Positions 43,933-53,734 of a DNA stretch of 64,000 bases are shown here, in pieces. The stretch spans positions 620,001-684,000 of the forward strand of contig NZ_CP025791.1 of assembly GCF_002886045.1 (NCBI RefSeq), given 5' to 3'. Every line of letters begins with the position of its first letter. The stretch's first letter is position 1. The notes beneath the pieces were generated by a model. The model was not told where the DNA came from, ran no database searches, and saw only the letters and a list, made by a program, of their open reading frames with translations. Both the position numbers and the translations under genes were made by a program. Origin of the DNA: Flavivirga eckloniae (GTDB lineage: Bacteria > Bacteroidota > Bacteroidia > Flavobacteriales > Flavobacteriaceae).

Positions 43933-44394
43933 TTACTTTATTTTCTCTGCTGCTACTTTAACTGCTTTCTCTATACTGTTATACGACGCACAACGGCATA
44001 TATTTCCATGCATAGCGCTTCTTATTTCTGAACTACTTGGGTTTGAATTTTGGCTCAAAAAAGCTGAAGCTGTCATAATTTGTCCAGATTGACAATAACC
44101 ACATTGAGGTACATCAATCTCCTTCCATGCTTGCTGCACAGGATGACCTCCATGCTCTGAAAGTCCTTCGATAGTTGTTATTTTCATTCCTACTGCCTGA
44201 GATACAGGAAGCAAACAACTTCGCATAGCGTTACCATCTACGTGTACCGTACAGGCACCACATTGACCAATTCCGCAACCATACTTAGTTCCTACTAAAT
44301 TTATATGGTCTCTTAAGACCCAAAGTAGCGGTGTATCTGCATCTGCCTGAACAGTATGTTTTTCGTTATTAACATTTAAATTGTAAGTAGCCAT
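43933..44394 (-). CDS. [2Fe-2S] subunit of the IorAB-type dehydrogenase
   Basis: 153 residues of the usual two-cluster type. A plant-ferredoxin-like cluster is held by CGIGQCGACTVHVDG and a following Cys (MRSC); the second is held by CGYCQSGQIM and CRC. It passes electrons from the Mo centre of the next gene's product. It has no Tat signal of its own and is probably exported bound to the large subunit. Confidence 0.92.
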   Translation of the reverse strand: MATYNLNVNNEKHTVQADADTPLLWVLRDHINLVGTKYGCGIGQCGACTVHVDGNAMRSCLLPVSQAVGMKITTIEGLSEHGGHPVQQAWKEIDVPQCGYCQSGQIMTASAFLSQNSNPSSSEIRSAMHGNICRCASYNSIEKAVKVAAEKIK

Positions 44395-44580
44395 AAATGA
44401 AGTATTTATATTAAAATGGGTGTGATATTTTTAAAAGTACAAAAAAATAAAAGCGACCTTAAGCTATTCGCATCGTTTTAACATTGTTTTAATATACCAT
44501 AAGAAAAGCACTAATAATCTTTTAATCTCAAACCAGTTTTATTTTTAAATCTTTAGATTTGCCAAATACAATAACTACTT

Positions 44581-45714
44581 ATGATAATAATTTCTTCCCT
44601 AGGTCTTATTTTAATTACTTGTATTATTATATGGAAAGCTTGTGATGGTTTTGAAATGGCTTCGAACTATTTAGGCAGAAATATGAAAGAAGGTGTTAAA
44701 GGGGCCACCATTAACGCTATTGGGAGTAGTTTGCCTGAATTGTTTACCACGCTTTTTTTCTTGTTTGTGTTGAAAGATAGGGATGGTTTTTCGGGTGGCA
44801 TTGGCACTACTGCAGGAAGTGCGGTTTTTAATGCTATGATTATTCCTGCTGTTGTTATTTTAGTGGTTATTGGTAAAGGTATTTCTTCTAAAATTGAAAT
44901 CTCCAGAAAAGTCATTCTTCGTGATGGTATATCATTAATTATTGCTGAACTGGCATTGATTTTTGTAATTACCGGCACGTCTTTAAACTGGACTCACGGA
45001 CTCATTTTAATGGTGTTATACTTTGTGTATGTCGCTTACATGCTAATGAGTCAAGGCGCTGGAGATATTGAAAACGATTATGATGACGCTGCTGATGGCG
45101 GTAACAGAACTGTAGCTTTATTTAAAGGTGATTTGGCTACTGTTGTTTTGGGTGATTCTAAGATCAATAAGACTAAAGCCATTGCTTTATTAGTTGTTTC
45201 GGTTCTTTTTATTGGTTTAGCTTGTTTTTGGCTGGTTGAAGCTTGCGAGCAATTTGGTAATGCCATTGGAATGCCTATTTACTTTGTTTCTGTAATTCTA
45301 GCCTCTGCCGCTACTAGTGTACCAGATACCATTATCTCGTACAAAGATGCCATGAAAGGTAATTACGATGATGCAGTTGCTAATGCTTTAGGAAGTAATA
45401 TTTTTGATGTGTGTTTTGCTCTTGGTTTTCCGTTGTTCTTATTCACGCTTATTTATGGACCTATTGAAATGAGCGCCCATACCATTGAAAATGTGAGTCA
45501 GTTACGTGTTTTACTGCTTATTTTTACTGTACTCGTTTTTTTTATTTTTGTCTTTGCAAAAAATGGAGTCAGACGTTTACATGCCAAACTACTATTACTA
45601 TTGTATGCGCTGTTTGTTGCCTATTCTATAGGAAAAGGCATAAGTGATGATATTCCTGTTATTAGCGAAATATCTGATTTTCTGCTTAAAATATCCGGTT
45701 GGGTTAAAATTTAA
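44581..45714 (+). CDS. Ca2+/Na+ exchanger (CaCA family)
   Basis: 377 residues with about ten or eleven membrane helices. Both alpha repeats are seen: NAIGSSLPELFTTLFFL in the first half and SAATSVPDTIISYKDA plus NALGSNIFDV in the second, with the acidic residues that bind cations. It exports calcium (or another cation) in exchange for sodium or protons. It stands alone and is divergent from the iorA gene. Confidence 0.9.
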   Translation: MIIISSLGLILITCIIIWKACDGFEMASNYLGRNMKEGVKGATINAIGSSLPELFTTLFFLFVLKDRDGFSGGIGTTAGSAVFNAMIIPAVVILVVIGKGISSKIEISRKVILRDGISLIIAELALIFVITGTSLNWTHGLILMVLYFVYVAYMLMSQGAGDIENDYDDAADGGNRTVALFKGDLATVVLGDSKINKTKAIALLVVSVLFIGLACFWLVEACEQFGNAIGMPIYFVSVILASAATSVPDTIISYKDAMKGNYDDAVANALGSNIFDVCFALGFPLFLFTLIYGPIEMSAHTIENVSQLRVLLLIFTVLVFFIFVFAKNGVRRLHAKLLLLLYALFVAYSIGKGISDDIPVISEISDFLLKISGWVKI

Positions 45715-45846
45715 GTAACATTTTTTCTACTAAAGGCAGACTCAACTATCTTACAACTAAGAGGTGGAGGTAACTATCAATAGTTATAATTCTATTAAAA
45801 TCGTACTTTATTTGATAGGAGTTATATGTATATTTATCCTAAATAA

Positions 45847-46452
45847 ATGTATTTCTATATGGGATTAGATTCTGTAGAATTAATAATGTCTGTAGAAGAT
45901 AAATTTGGAATTAGAATCCCGGATGCTGAATGTGAACAGATTTATACTGTCCAAGATTTTGCAGATACGGTTTATAAAATAATTTCAGTTAATCCTACTG
46001 ACAAATGTTTAACTCAAATCATTTTTTACCGAATTAGAAGAGCATTCCAGAATTTGAATTTTACCAACAAGGAAATAATGTCCAATACCAAGATATCGGA
46101 CTTGTTGTCTCAATTGGAATTAAAAGAAAGTTGGAATCTATTAGAAACTGAACTTAGACTTAAATTACCTGAATTAGTTACTCTTGACTTTAATCCGAAT
46201 TTAGATTCTCATTTAAAATTTTTAGGCTTTCGGACTATTAAAAGAACACTACCTGTAACAAAAGGAACAATAAGACAATTAATTGATTGGACAATATCTC
46301 TGAATTTCGAAAATACAATTGACATTCAAAAGATTACTAACAAATATGAGGTTGAAAGAATTATTTCTGGAATAATAAGTGAGAATATGGGAATTCCGAT
46401 AAGTGAAATTGAATTAAGACACTCAATTACAAACGATTTAGGAATTGACTAA
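45847..46452 (+). CDS. Acyl-carrier-protein-like protein with permuted halves
   Basis: 201 residues (or 197 from ATG 45859, MGLDSVEL). The N-terminus begins at the phosphopantetheine site: GLDSVELIMSVEDKFGIRIPDAE ... TVQDFADTVYKII, i.e. helix II to IV of an ACP, with S9 as the attachment serine. The C-terminus VERIISGIISENMG ... SITNDLGID is helix I and the loop that normally precedes that serine, and the gene stops there. The middle (about 65-165) contains IIFYRIRRAFQNLNF and is not an ACP. No helix I is encoded upstream (stop codons in frame). Similar orphan proteins occur in Bacteroidota; function is unknown. It stands alone. Confidence 0.75.
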   Translation: MYFYMGLDSVELIMSVEDKFGIRIPDAECEQIYTVQDFADTVYKIISVNPTDKCLTQIIFYRIRRAFQNLNFTNKEIMSNTKISDLLSQLELKESWNLLETELRLKLPELVTLDFNPNLDSHLKFLGFRTIKRTLPVTKGTIRQLIDWTISLNFENTIDIQKITNKYEVERIISGIISENMGIPISEIELRHSITNDLGID

Positions 46453-46556
46453 ATAAAACATTACAACACAAGTAATTGTTGATCAAAACCCTAAAAAAAT
46501 CTTAACTCAAAAGATCACTTTTAAGGAGTTTTGAAATCTAATAGTACAACAAAAAG

Positions 46557-46600
46557 AAAATCGTCTATAAATTATTATACAGACGACTTCATTTTTTTCA
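46557..46600. terminator. Probable terminator downstream of the ion channel gene
   Basis: The complementary arms TCGTCTATAA (46561-46570) and TTATACAGACGA sit around a 4-nt loop, with T-rich sequence on both sides when read either way. It lies at the 3' side of the minus-strand channel gene and of the + strand ACP-like gene, so it may serve both. Confidence 0.6.
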
Positions 46601-46624
46601 AAGTTCAACCCGATAAACTATCAT

Positions 46625-48562
46625 CTATAACTCATCTTCGCTCAAAACAATTAAGAAATCATTTTCAGTAAGTTCTATAGTCATGTTTTTATCCGGGTTA
46701 AGTTTAATACCAAAGTTATCGTCCAAGGATTTGCTTAAGTCTCCTTTTCTAATTCCCAGGCAAATTTCGTCACGCTGGTGCGCACAGAAAATAGCATCTG
46801 CAAATGTTATTTTTTGCGGGAACGTGTCAAAGTACAAGGTTGCTGGTTTCACATATATTTCGCTGCCATCTTCTGAGAAAATATCGTCGTAAAAGGTTTT
46901 CATTAAAGTCTCTTCACTTAACTGGGCTAAAATCATAGTGATGAGCTTATTACTAATAATGAAATCGTCTACGTTCGTTTGAGTAATAATCTCTTGGTTT
47001 TCAGAATTTAAAACCTGTGTGATAATGTGTAATCCATTATCTTTACTTACTACTTTTCTTAACAGTAAAAGAATAATAAGTGTATCTGAATCAATTTTAT
47101 CTGCAGATTGTTCTTCCATACTCTGCGATAGAATAACCACGGTATCATAACTTTCCGGATTCTTAGCTTGTAATTTTTCTAAATCCAACGGATTGGAATC
47201 GTGAAGGTTAATATTAAAACCTTCATATTTAGGTTTTATACCATCAATGATAGCCTGTAATTCTTCTGTAGGTGCATCGAACATAATATCAAAATCCGAG
47301 CCTTCTAATAAATAATCTGAAGCTTCTTCTATAAAGACCTCAGCAACTTTGTGCCATCCTAAAATAAGGATGCGCTTCTTTTTTTGTTCTAATCGTTTAT
47401 CTATAATGGTTTTAGAGGTGTCTGGAAAGAAGTATTGCTTATTATCAAAAGCTATTGTAGAATCGTCTTCTGCTAAAACAACAATGGTATCGCCATCTTT
47501 AAGTACAGTATCGTTAGGTGGTCGTAGTACCAGTCCTGCTTCATCGGAATAGACTCCTAAGGGAATACCATCTTCCATGTGATAACTTAACTCATAAAAA
47601 TTCGTGTTATTCCAATCGTCTTCATAAAAATAAATCTCACATCCGTCAAAGGATAAAATTTCTTTATAAACAGTATCTAACCCACTTGTTAAGGAGGTTT
47701 GAATAAGCAGTTTACCCATAATGTCCCAACTGTCTATGGCGATAATATTATCATCTTCGAAAAAGCTGACGATATCTCTTTTCTCCTTAGTGAAAATTTC
47801 TGCTATTATTGGCAGCTGGTTTTTCCCATCCTGACATGCAGTAATAGCCAATATAGACTTAACAGATTGCACATCGCTAGCTATTTTTTTATCTGCCGTA
47901 GCACTTTCCGAACAATTTGCCAATATAATTATAGACCGTGCAGATTCTAAATTTACACGCTTTAATTCATTGATATTTGCATAATCCCCCTGAGTGGTAA
48001 TAACTTCTGTTGTTAATGTTTCGGGAAGCCGTTTGGTAATGAGATTATCCATTACCTCTTTATCTTCTCTAGACAGAATAACCACAGAGGCTTTAGATTC
48101 GCTTTCGTTTGCTAAAATAAGCTCTCTAATAACATCCACTACACGCTCGTTCCAACCTAAAATAATAGTATGGTTACTTTCTATAACCTTACCTCTACCC
48201 TTTCTAAAGTCGTAAAGCATCGTATCTAATGCTGTAGTTATAAAACCAATTAGCATCGATAATAAAATGACGCCTGTTAAACCGGAGAGTATTGTTAAAA
48301 TCTTAAGGTAAGTTGGAGCTTCATTATCTTGGTTCATATTTCCAGGATCTGTCATTTCTAAAAACGTGATCCAAATATCCCTGAAAATATTGCCTGTATA
48401 ATCCAGACTTGGGAACATGTTTATAAGTATTAATCGTAGTCCTGTAAGTACTACAAATACAACTATAAAGAGAATTAAAAGACTTTTAAATATAGAAGTA
48501 CCTCCTTTGCTTAAAAAACGTTCTGCTTTATAGTTTAAACGTTCCCTGAAAGAATTTTTCAT
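46625..48562 (-). CDS. CASTOR/POLLUX-type ion channel with two RCK-like domains
   Basis: 645 residues. Two membrane helices (about 25-48 and 88-112) flank a pore segment (WITFLEMTDPG), followed by TrkA-N/RCK-like NAD-binding domains: HTIILGWNERVVDVIREL near 130 and RILILGWHKVAEVFIEEA near 395, each with an associated C-terminal subdomain. Such proteins gate cation flux in response to ligands. The pore lacks the K-channel GYG sequence, as in other CASTOR/POLLUX relatives. The TerB gene lies 49 bp upstream on the same strand. Confidence 0.85.
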   Translation of the reverse strand: MKNSFRERLNYKAERFLSKGGTSIFKSLLILFIVVFVVLTGLRLILINMFPSLDYTGNIFRDIWITFLEMTDPGNMNQDNEAPTYLKILTILSGLTGVILLSMLIGFITTALDTMLYDFRKGRGKVIESNHTIILGWNERVVDVIRELILANESESKASVVILSREDKEVMDNLITKRLPETLTTEVITTQGDYANINELKRVNLESARSIIILANCSESATADKKIASDVQSVKSILAITACQDGKNQLPIIAEIFTKEKRDIVSFFEDDNIIAIDSWDIMGKLLIQTSLTSGLDTVYKEILSFDGCEIYFYEDDWNNTNFYELSYHMEDGIPLGVYSDEAGLVLRPPNDTVLKDGDTIVVLAEDDSTIAFDNKQYFFPDTSKTIIDKRLEQKKKRILILGWHKVAEVFIEEASDYLLEGSDFDIMFDAPTEELQAIIDGIKPKYEGFNINLHDSNPLDLEKLQAKNPESYDTVVILSQSMEEQSADKIDSDTLIILLLLRKVVSKDNGLHIITQVLNSENQEIITQTNVDDFIISNKLITMILAQLSEETLMKTFYDDIFSEDGSEIYVKPATLYFDTFPQKITFADAIFCAHQRDEICLGIRKGDLSKSLDDNFGIKLNPDKNMTIELTENDFLIVLSEDEL

Positions 48563-48611
48563 AAGGTGAGTAGGTTGTTAGAGTGTTAATATATATTGGG
48601 GAATAATTAAG

Positions 48612-49238
48612 TTAATTAAGCCGTTCTAAAAACTCTGCCATAATACCTTTAATATGAGCCGAAGACATTTCCATGATGGCTCCCATTTCCATAATCATTT
48701 TTCTTTCCGAATCGTCAAAATGACCATCTGCATAGGCAACATCTAACGCACATATAATTAAAAGTTCTTTACCATGTTCGTTTAACGAGGGTCCGATATT
48801 TTTTAAATAGGTAGAAATATCGCTAGAATCTGCTTGTACTTCTTTTATATAATCATCTAACTCGAATGAAGACATATCATTGTGTCCATATTTATTGATG
48901 ATATTTTGCACCATGGCCCTTTCATTATTATCTATAACACCATCTGCTAACATGATTTTCACCATAACGTGTCGTATAGCCTGCTCATACATAGCCATAA
49001 ATGCTTCTTTATCACTAGAAGTTGTATTATTTATAACTTTTGTGATAAAAGTCCCCTTGCAATAGTCGCATTCTACATATTCGCCTTTACTTCCTAGCGG
49101 AATTAATGGAATGAAATATAAAGTAAAAAACTGAGTGACTTTTCGGTGTCTGTAGCCTCTATTATCTTCACATTGCGGACAATTAAATGTTCCTGTTGCT
49201 TTAGTAGAGCGCACCCCCCTAGTTCCAAAAATAATCAT
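48612..49238 (-). CDS. Zinc-ribbon plus TerB-domain protein
   Basis: 208 residues. An N-terminal zinc ribbon (CPQC at about 20 and CDYC at about 58, with the segment FFTLYFIPLIPLGSKGEY between them) is joined to a TerB-like helical domain (about 85-205: IRHVMVKIMLADGVIDNNERAMV, ALDVAYADGHFDDSERKMI). TerB domains sense metals or envelope stress and occur in tellurite-resistance modules, but no other ter gene is here. It is the first gene of a two-gene unit with the ion channel. Confidence 0.85.
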   Translation of the reverse strand: MIIFGTRGVRSTKATGTFNCPQCEDNRGYRHRKVTQFFTLYFIPLIPLGSKGEYVECDYCKGTFITKVINNTTSSDKEAFMAMYEQAIRHVMVKIMLADGVIDNNERAMVQNIINKYGHNDMSSFELDDYIKEVQADSSDISTYLKNIGPSLNEHGKELLIICALDVAYADGHFDDSERKMIMEMGAIMEMSSAHIKGIMAEFLERLN

Positions 49239-49581
49239 AGTAGTAGTAGTTTGGGTTAAATTAAATTTGGTTTAAATATAGTAATCTTAACTTAAAAAAC
49301 TAAAATATAGACACTTAACTAATAAACATCAACGTATTTTTTTTATTTCGACGACTGTATTTCCTCTTTACACATCCCATATTCATTAGCTTTTTGGTAA
49401 AGCGAATAAGTCATCTGGTTAATTAATCGACAAAATGCCATAAACTAAAAAACCTTATTGATTTTAGTCAATAAGGTTATACCTTTCACTTCCCTATACT
49501 TAGCTTATTTGGCAAGAACATCTATAATAAATGGTCAATAAACCAAAATAGAAGGCTAAACTATATTTTTAATTCGGTAAA
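49239..49581. other. Gene-free stretch between the TerB gene and kbl
   Basis: Apart from the terminator at 49447-49482 this 343-bp A+T-rich stretch shows no gene or repeat. It should contain the promoter of the leftward TerB/channel unit, but no clear TAnnTTTG box was found. Confidence 0.5.
49447..49482 (-). terminator. Terminator of the tdh-kbl unit
   Basis: AACCTTATTGA (49451-49461) and TCAATAAGGTT (49468-49478) form an exact 11-bp stem with a 6-nt loop; read on the minus strand it is followed by a run of T. It lies about 100 bp beyond the kbl stop. Confidence 0.75.
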
Positions 49582-50769
49582 TCAAATTACATTAAGCTCC
49601 TTACCTATTTTGGTAAAGGCCTTAATGGCTTTATCTAAATGATGGCGTTCATGCCCCGCGGATAATTGCACACGTATTCTTGCTTTTCCTTTTGGCACTA
49701 CTGGATAGAAAAAACCTATCACATAAATACCTTCTTCTAATAATTTTGAAGCAAACTCCTGTGCTAACGTAGCTTCATATAACATAACCGGCACTATAGG
49801 ATGATCTCCCGGAACTATATCGAATCCAGCAGTAGTCATTTCTTGTCTAAAGTATTTCGTGTTTTCTTCTAATTTATCGCGAAGTTCTGTAGAATCACTT
49901 AAAATATCTAATACCCTAATGGAAGCTCCCACTATTGATGGTGCCACTGTATTTGAAAACAAATAAGGTCTGGAACGCTGTCTAAGTAAATCAACGATTT
50001 CCTTTCTTGCAGCCGTGAATCCTCCTGACGCACCTCCTAAAGCTTTACCATACGTTCCGGTTATTATATCTACACGCCCCATAACATTCTTGTATTCATG
50101 CGTACCACGACCTGTTTTGCCCATAAAACCTGTAGAATGACATTCATCAACCATGACCAAGGCATTATACTTATCGGCTAAATCGCAAATTTTATCAAGC
50201 TGTGCAATGGTACCATCCATCGAAAAAGAACCGTCTGTAACGATTAATTTTCTACGAGAATCCTGAGCCTGAATTAGCTGTGTTTCTAAATCCGCCATAT
50301 CGTTATGGGCATATCGAAAACGTTTTGCTTTACACAAACGAATCCCATCGATAATAGAGGCATGATTTAAAGCATCTGAAATAATAGCATCTTCTGCTGT
50401 TAGAATAGGTTCGAAAACCCCACCATTAGCATCAAAGGCTGCTGCATATAAAATACAATCTTCCATGCCAAGAAAGTCTGCTGTTTTTTGCTCTAGTGTT
50501 TTGTGAATATCTTGTGTACCACAAATAAAACGTACAGAAGACAAACCATACCCATGAGAGTCAATGGCATTTTTACCTGCTTCAATAACCTCTGAATGAG
50601 ACGATAGCCCCAAATAGTTATTAGCACAAAAATTAAGCACTTCTGATGATGTTGTTGTACTTATTTCCGAGCCTTGAGGCGTCGTTATTACACGTTCTGT
50701 CTTATACAGTCCGGCAGCTTTTATCTCTTCTATTTCGTTTTGTAAATCCTGTTTTATATTTGAGTACAT
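49582..50769 (-). CDS. kbl: Glycine C-acetyltransferase (2-amino-3-ketobutyrate CoA ligase)
   Basis: 395 residues, the normal length for this PLP enzyme of the alpha-oxoamine synthase family. Seen: [48 protein letters not shown] and the PLP lysine in [14 protein letters not shown]. It splits 2-amino-3-oxobutanoate with CoA to glycine and acetyl-CoA. Its start overlaps the upstream dehydrogenase gene by 16 bp, so the two steps of threonine breakdown are coupled. Confidence 0.95.
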   Translation of the reverse strand: MYSNIKQDLQNEIEEIKAAGLYKTERVITTPQGSEISTTTSSEVLNFCANNYLGLSSHSEVIEAGKNAIDSHGYGLSSVRFICGTQDIHKTLEQKTADFLGMEDCILYAAAFDANGGVFEPILTAEDAIISDALNHASIIDGIRLCKAKRFRYAHNDMADLETQLIQAQDSRRKLIVTDGSFSMDGTIAQLDKICDLADKYNALVMVDECHSTGFMGKTGRGTHEYKNVMGRVDIITGTYGKALGGASGGFTAARKEIVDLLRQRSRPYLFSNTVAPSIVGASIRVLDILSDSTELRDKLEENTKYFRQEMTTAGFDIVPGDHPIVPVMLYEATLAQEFASKLLEEGIYVIGFFYPVVPKGKARIRVQLSAGHERHHLDKAIKAFTKIGKELNVI

Positions 50770-51758
50770 GATTCAAGTTTTTTTTTTGATTCTTCGGTTA
50801 AATTTAAATGGTCTTTATATTGTTCTTTCAGCTTACTAATCATAGTTTCTGTAATAGAACATAAATTATAATCGGGTTTCCAGTTCCAATCCATGCGTGC
50901 CTCAGAGTCATCTATAGATTTTGGCCAGTTATCTGCTATATCTTGTCTGAAATCTGGTTTATAATCAATTTTAAAGCCAGGGCATAGCTCACTAATTTCT
51001 AATGCAACATCTTTTGGCGAAAAACTGATGCCTGCCACATTATACGATGTCCTTATTTTTATGTGTTCTGCTGGCGCTTCCATAATCTCTATGGTTGCTC
51101 TTATAGCATCATCTATAAAAATCATAGGCAATGCTGTATCCTCATTTAAAAAGCAGGTAAATGTTTCATTTAAAACTGCTTTATGATAAATATCTACGGC
51201 ATAATCGGTAGTTCCTCCACCTGGTAATGACTGATATCCTATAATTCCCGGATAACGAATTGACCTAACATCTAAACCATATTTAACATGATAATATTGT
51301 GCCCAGTTCTCTCCATCTACTTTACTAATACCATACACAGTTGTTGGATCTAAATAAGCATCATTAGGCGTATTATTTCTTGGTGCGCTATTTCCAAAGA
51401 CAGCTATCGAACTTGGATAAAACACCTTTTCAATATTACAAATTCTAGCGACTTCTAAAACGTTTAAAAGCGTTTTTACATTAATATCCCAGGTTCTCAA
51501 TGGATTTTCCTCGCCTTTGGCAGATAGAATAGCTGCTAAATGATAAATCTGTGTTACCTTATACTCTGTAACGACTTCTTTAATTCTATCGAAGTTAGTA
51601 GCATCTATGACTTCAAATATACCATCAAAGTCTTCTCTTTTTCTTAAATCTGAAGCAATGATGTTTTCTTTTCCATATTTGTCCTGTAGTGCTTCGGTAA
51701 GTACACTTCCTACCTGTCCGTTAGCTCCAATAACTAAAACTGTTTTCCCCATATTCAA
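50754..51758 (-). CDS. L-threonine 3-dehydrogenase, epimerase (SDR) type
   Basis: 334 residues (or 332 from the second Met). Extended SDR: NAD-binding [15 protein letters not shown] and the YxxxK catalytic motif in [15 protein letters not shown]. This is the epimerase-like threonine dehydrogenase found in Bacteroidota and animals, not the zinc MDR type of E. coli. It oxidises L-threonine to 2-amino-3-oxobutanoate for the overlapping kbl gene. An Lrp-type regulator is divergent 157 bp away and may control the pair. Confidence 0.92.
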   Translation of the reverse strand: MNMGKTVLVIGANGQVGSVLTEALQDKYGKENIIASDLRKREDFDGIFEVIDATNFDRIKEVVTEYKVTQIYHLAAILSAKGEENPLRTWDINVKTLLNVLEVARICNIEKVFYPSSIAVFGNSAPRNNTPNDAYLDPTTVYGISKVDGENWAQYYHVKYGLDVRSIRYPGIIGYQSLPGGGTTDYAVDIYHKAVLNETFTCFLNEDTALPMIFIDDAIRATIEIMEAPAEHIKIRTSYNVAGISFSPKDVALEISELCPGFKIDYKPDFRQDIADNWPKSIDDSEARMDWNWKPDYNLCSITETMISKLKEQYKDHLNLTEESKKKLESCTQI

Positions 51759-51915
51759 AAGCTTTATTTGCTTTCAAAATTAAAGAATACCATTTTTAAA
51801 ACACAAAATTTAAACAAACTAAGTAATTAACACTTTAATATAACATAAAAACAGTTATATTTACTTTTAAATAATTAAATAATTGTCTTTTGCAATAATT
51901 TTTATTTAACACTTT

Positions 51916-52377
51916 ATGGAAAATTTGGATCAAACCGATATTACGATACTTAGGATTTTACAAAAAGACTCTAAAAAAACAGCTAAAGAGATTGCTAAAA
52001 TTTTGAACTTAACACCTTCTCCTGTTTACGAGCGTATACGTAGACTTGAAAATCAAGGATTTATTAAAAAATATGTTGCTATACTTGACAAGAATTTACT
52101 TGAACGCTCGGTTACTACGATATGTCAGGTATCTATGCGCTATCACAGTGAAGCCTTTATCGAAAAGTTTGAAGAACAGATTCAGAACTTAGATGAAGTG
52201 CAGGAATGCTATCATATGGCTGGCCAAGTAGATTTTATATTAAAAATAAACACCAAAGGGCTGGAAGATTATCATAACTTCGTAAAGTATAAACTTTCAA
52301 AAATTGAAAATATCGGAGTATTGAACAGTACTTTCGTTTTAAAGGACATTAAGAATTCTTCGGAGTTTTATATTTAA
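51916..52377 (+). CDS. Lrp/AsnC-family regulator
   Basis: 153 residues. N-terminal winged HTH (QTDITILRILQKDSKKTAKEIAKILNLTPSPVYERIRRLENQGFI) and C-terminal RAM ligand domain (VQECYHMAGQVDFILKINTKGLEDYHNFV). It is divergent from the threonine-catabolic tdh-kbl unit, so it is a likely amino-acid-responsive regulator of these genes and of itself. Confidence 0.93.
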   Translation: MENLDQTDITILRILQKDSKKTAKEIAKILNLTPSPVYERIRRLENQGFIKKYVAILDKNLLERSVTTICQVSMRYHSEAFIEKFEEQIQNLDEVQECYHMAGQVDFILKINTKGLEDYHNFVKYKLSKIENIGVLNSTFVLKDIKNSSEFYI

Positions 52378-52414
52378 ACAACTTAAACCACGTCATTTAT
52401 CTGCTTAAAACCAA

Positions 52415-52450
52415 TACGTTTTCAGGTCTCGACTGCGCTCGACCAGATAT
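52415..52450. repeat. Single copy of the CTCGACTGCGCTCGACC repeat
   Basis: It contains TCTCGACTGCGCTCGACC, related to the 19-bp units at 55396-55503 and to the word inside pabB at 58147. It is one of several dispersed copies of a partly palindromic element. Confidence 0.55.
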
Positions 52451-52495
52451 AAAAACTATTAGCATAGTTTTTGAATCAAGGTAATCAAACTTAAA

Positions 52496-53458
52496 CTACC
52501 AAGTATTCTTAACAAACTCCAAAGCTCGTTTCTCATTGTAGTAAATATTCTTTTTATCTACAAACCCGACATGTCCACCGTATTTAGGCATTTCTAAATA
52601 AATATTTGGGTTTTCTTTGGCTTCTTTAACTGGGTAACATTCGGGAGACAAAAATGAATCGTTTAAAGCGTTTATAATTAAAGCGGGTATCTTAATGTTG
52701 GATAGAAACTGTAAGCTACTACATGTTTCATAATAATCTAAAGCATCTTTAAATCCATGCGCTTTGGCTGTATAGACATTATCGAAATCGTACAAAGTTT
52801 TTATAGAAGCAATGTCTTCAATACTCATACTTTCTTTAAACTGTTGTTGTTTTATTTTTAAGCGGTTTACCAAGTATTTTAAAAACCGATCGTGATACAG
52901 TTTATTTTTAAACGTATGCAATGCTTTAGCCGAACCACCCAAATAGCATGGTACGGAAACTGCAATGGCTGCCTTTATTTGACTGGGAATACTTTCTCTT
53001 TCTCCCAAATACTTTAAAATCATATTTGCACCTAAACTAATGCCTTTTAGATAGATTTCTGAATATTCTTTTTCTAAAATAATGTGTTTAATAACAGCTT
53101 CTAAATCTTCGGTAGCTCCAGAATGGTAACTTCGAAACTTTAAATTGTCTTCTCCGCTACACCCTCTAAAGTTTACGCAAACCGCATCTACGTTATTATT
53201 GTTAAAAAGCCTGGATGCGCCTGTCATATAAGGTCTTTGTCCGTTTCCTTCCAGTCCGTGTAATAAAACGATAAGCTTGTTTGTTTGTTCTTCTGAAAAA
53301 CTCCAATCCAAATCGATAAAATCACCATCAAATAAAGTAATGCGTTCACGCTTTTGCTTAATATCTTTTACGCGTCTAACCAAACCGGAGTATACCGTTG
53401 AAACGAAACCATTTTTAAAAAAGAAAGCGGGGTTGTATTTTGATTCTATTATGGGCAT
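52496..53458 (-). CDS. YheT-type alpha/beta hydrolase
   Basis: 320 residues. Seen: oxyanion region LIVLLHGLEGNGQRPYMTGA, the nucleophile elbow GISLGANMILKYLG and the final His in KYGGHVGFVD, all typical of YheT/EMB8-like hydrolases. The substrate is not known. The family start MPIIESKYNPAFFFKNG supports this ATG. The ATG directly borders the 7-bp tandem array, so the region before the start codon is entirely repeat. Confidence 0.9.
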   Translation of the reverse strand: MPIIESKYNPAFFFKNGFVSTVYSGLVRRVKDIKQKRERITLFDGDFIDLDWSFSEEQTNKLIVLLHGLEGNGQRPYMTGASRLFNNNNVDAVCVNFRGCSGEDNLKFRSYHSGATEDLEAVIKHIILEKEYSEIYLKGISLGANMILKYLGERESIPSQIKAAIAVSVPCYLGGSAKALHTFKNKLYHDRFLKYLVNRLKIKQQQFKESMSIEDIASIKTLYDFDNVYTAKAHGFKDALDYYETCSSLQFLSNIKIPALIINALNDSFLSPECYPVKEAKENPNIYLEMPKYGGHVGFVDKKNIYYNEKRALEFVKNTW

Positions 53459-53598
53459 GTTCAGTGTTCAGTGTTCAGTGTTCAGTGTTCAGTGTTCAGT
53501 GTTCAGTGTTCAGTGTTCAGTGTTCAGTGTTCAGTGTTCAGTGTTCAGTGTTCAGTGTTCAGTGTTCAGTGTTCAGTGTTCAGTGTTCAGTGTTCAGT
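53458..53598. repeat. 7-bp tandem repeat, about 20 copies (TCAGTGT)
   Basis: The unit TCAGTGT runs without interruption from 53458-53460 (partial) and 53461 to 53598. Its left edge is the start codon of the hydrolase gene. Because 7 is not a multiple of 3 all + strand frames read as VFSVQCS-like peptides, which are not genes. Slippage could alter the leader of the hydrolase transcript. Related decayed words (TGCATACTGCTTACTGCATACTGC) lie at about 53685-53730. Confidence 0.95.
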
Positions 53599-53734
53599 AA
53601 TAAAGGTATTTTTCTTGAGCTACGATTTAAATTCTATTGCAATTCTTTATTAAAAACTTAATAACATGAATTGAATATAGGAACTGCAAACTGCCACTGC
53701 ATACTGCTTACTGCATACTGCTCACTTCATATTT

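Noticed and set aside
53277-53661. Three + strand frames reading VFSVQCSVFSVQ-like peptides
   Set aside because: They are simply the 7-bp tandem array read in frame; such peptides are a known annotation artefact in Bacteroidota.
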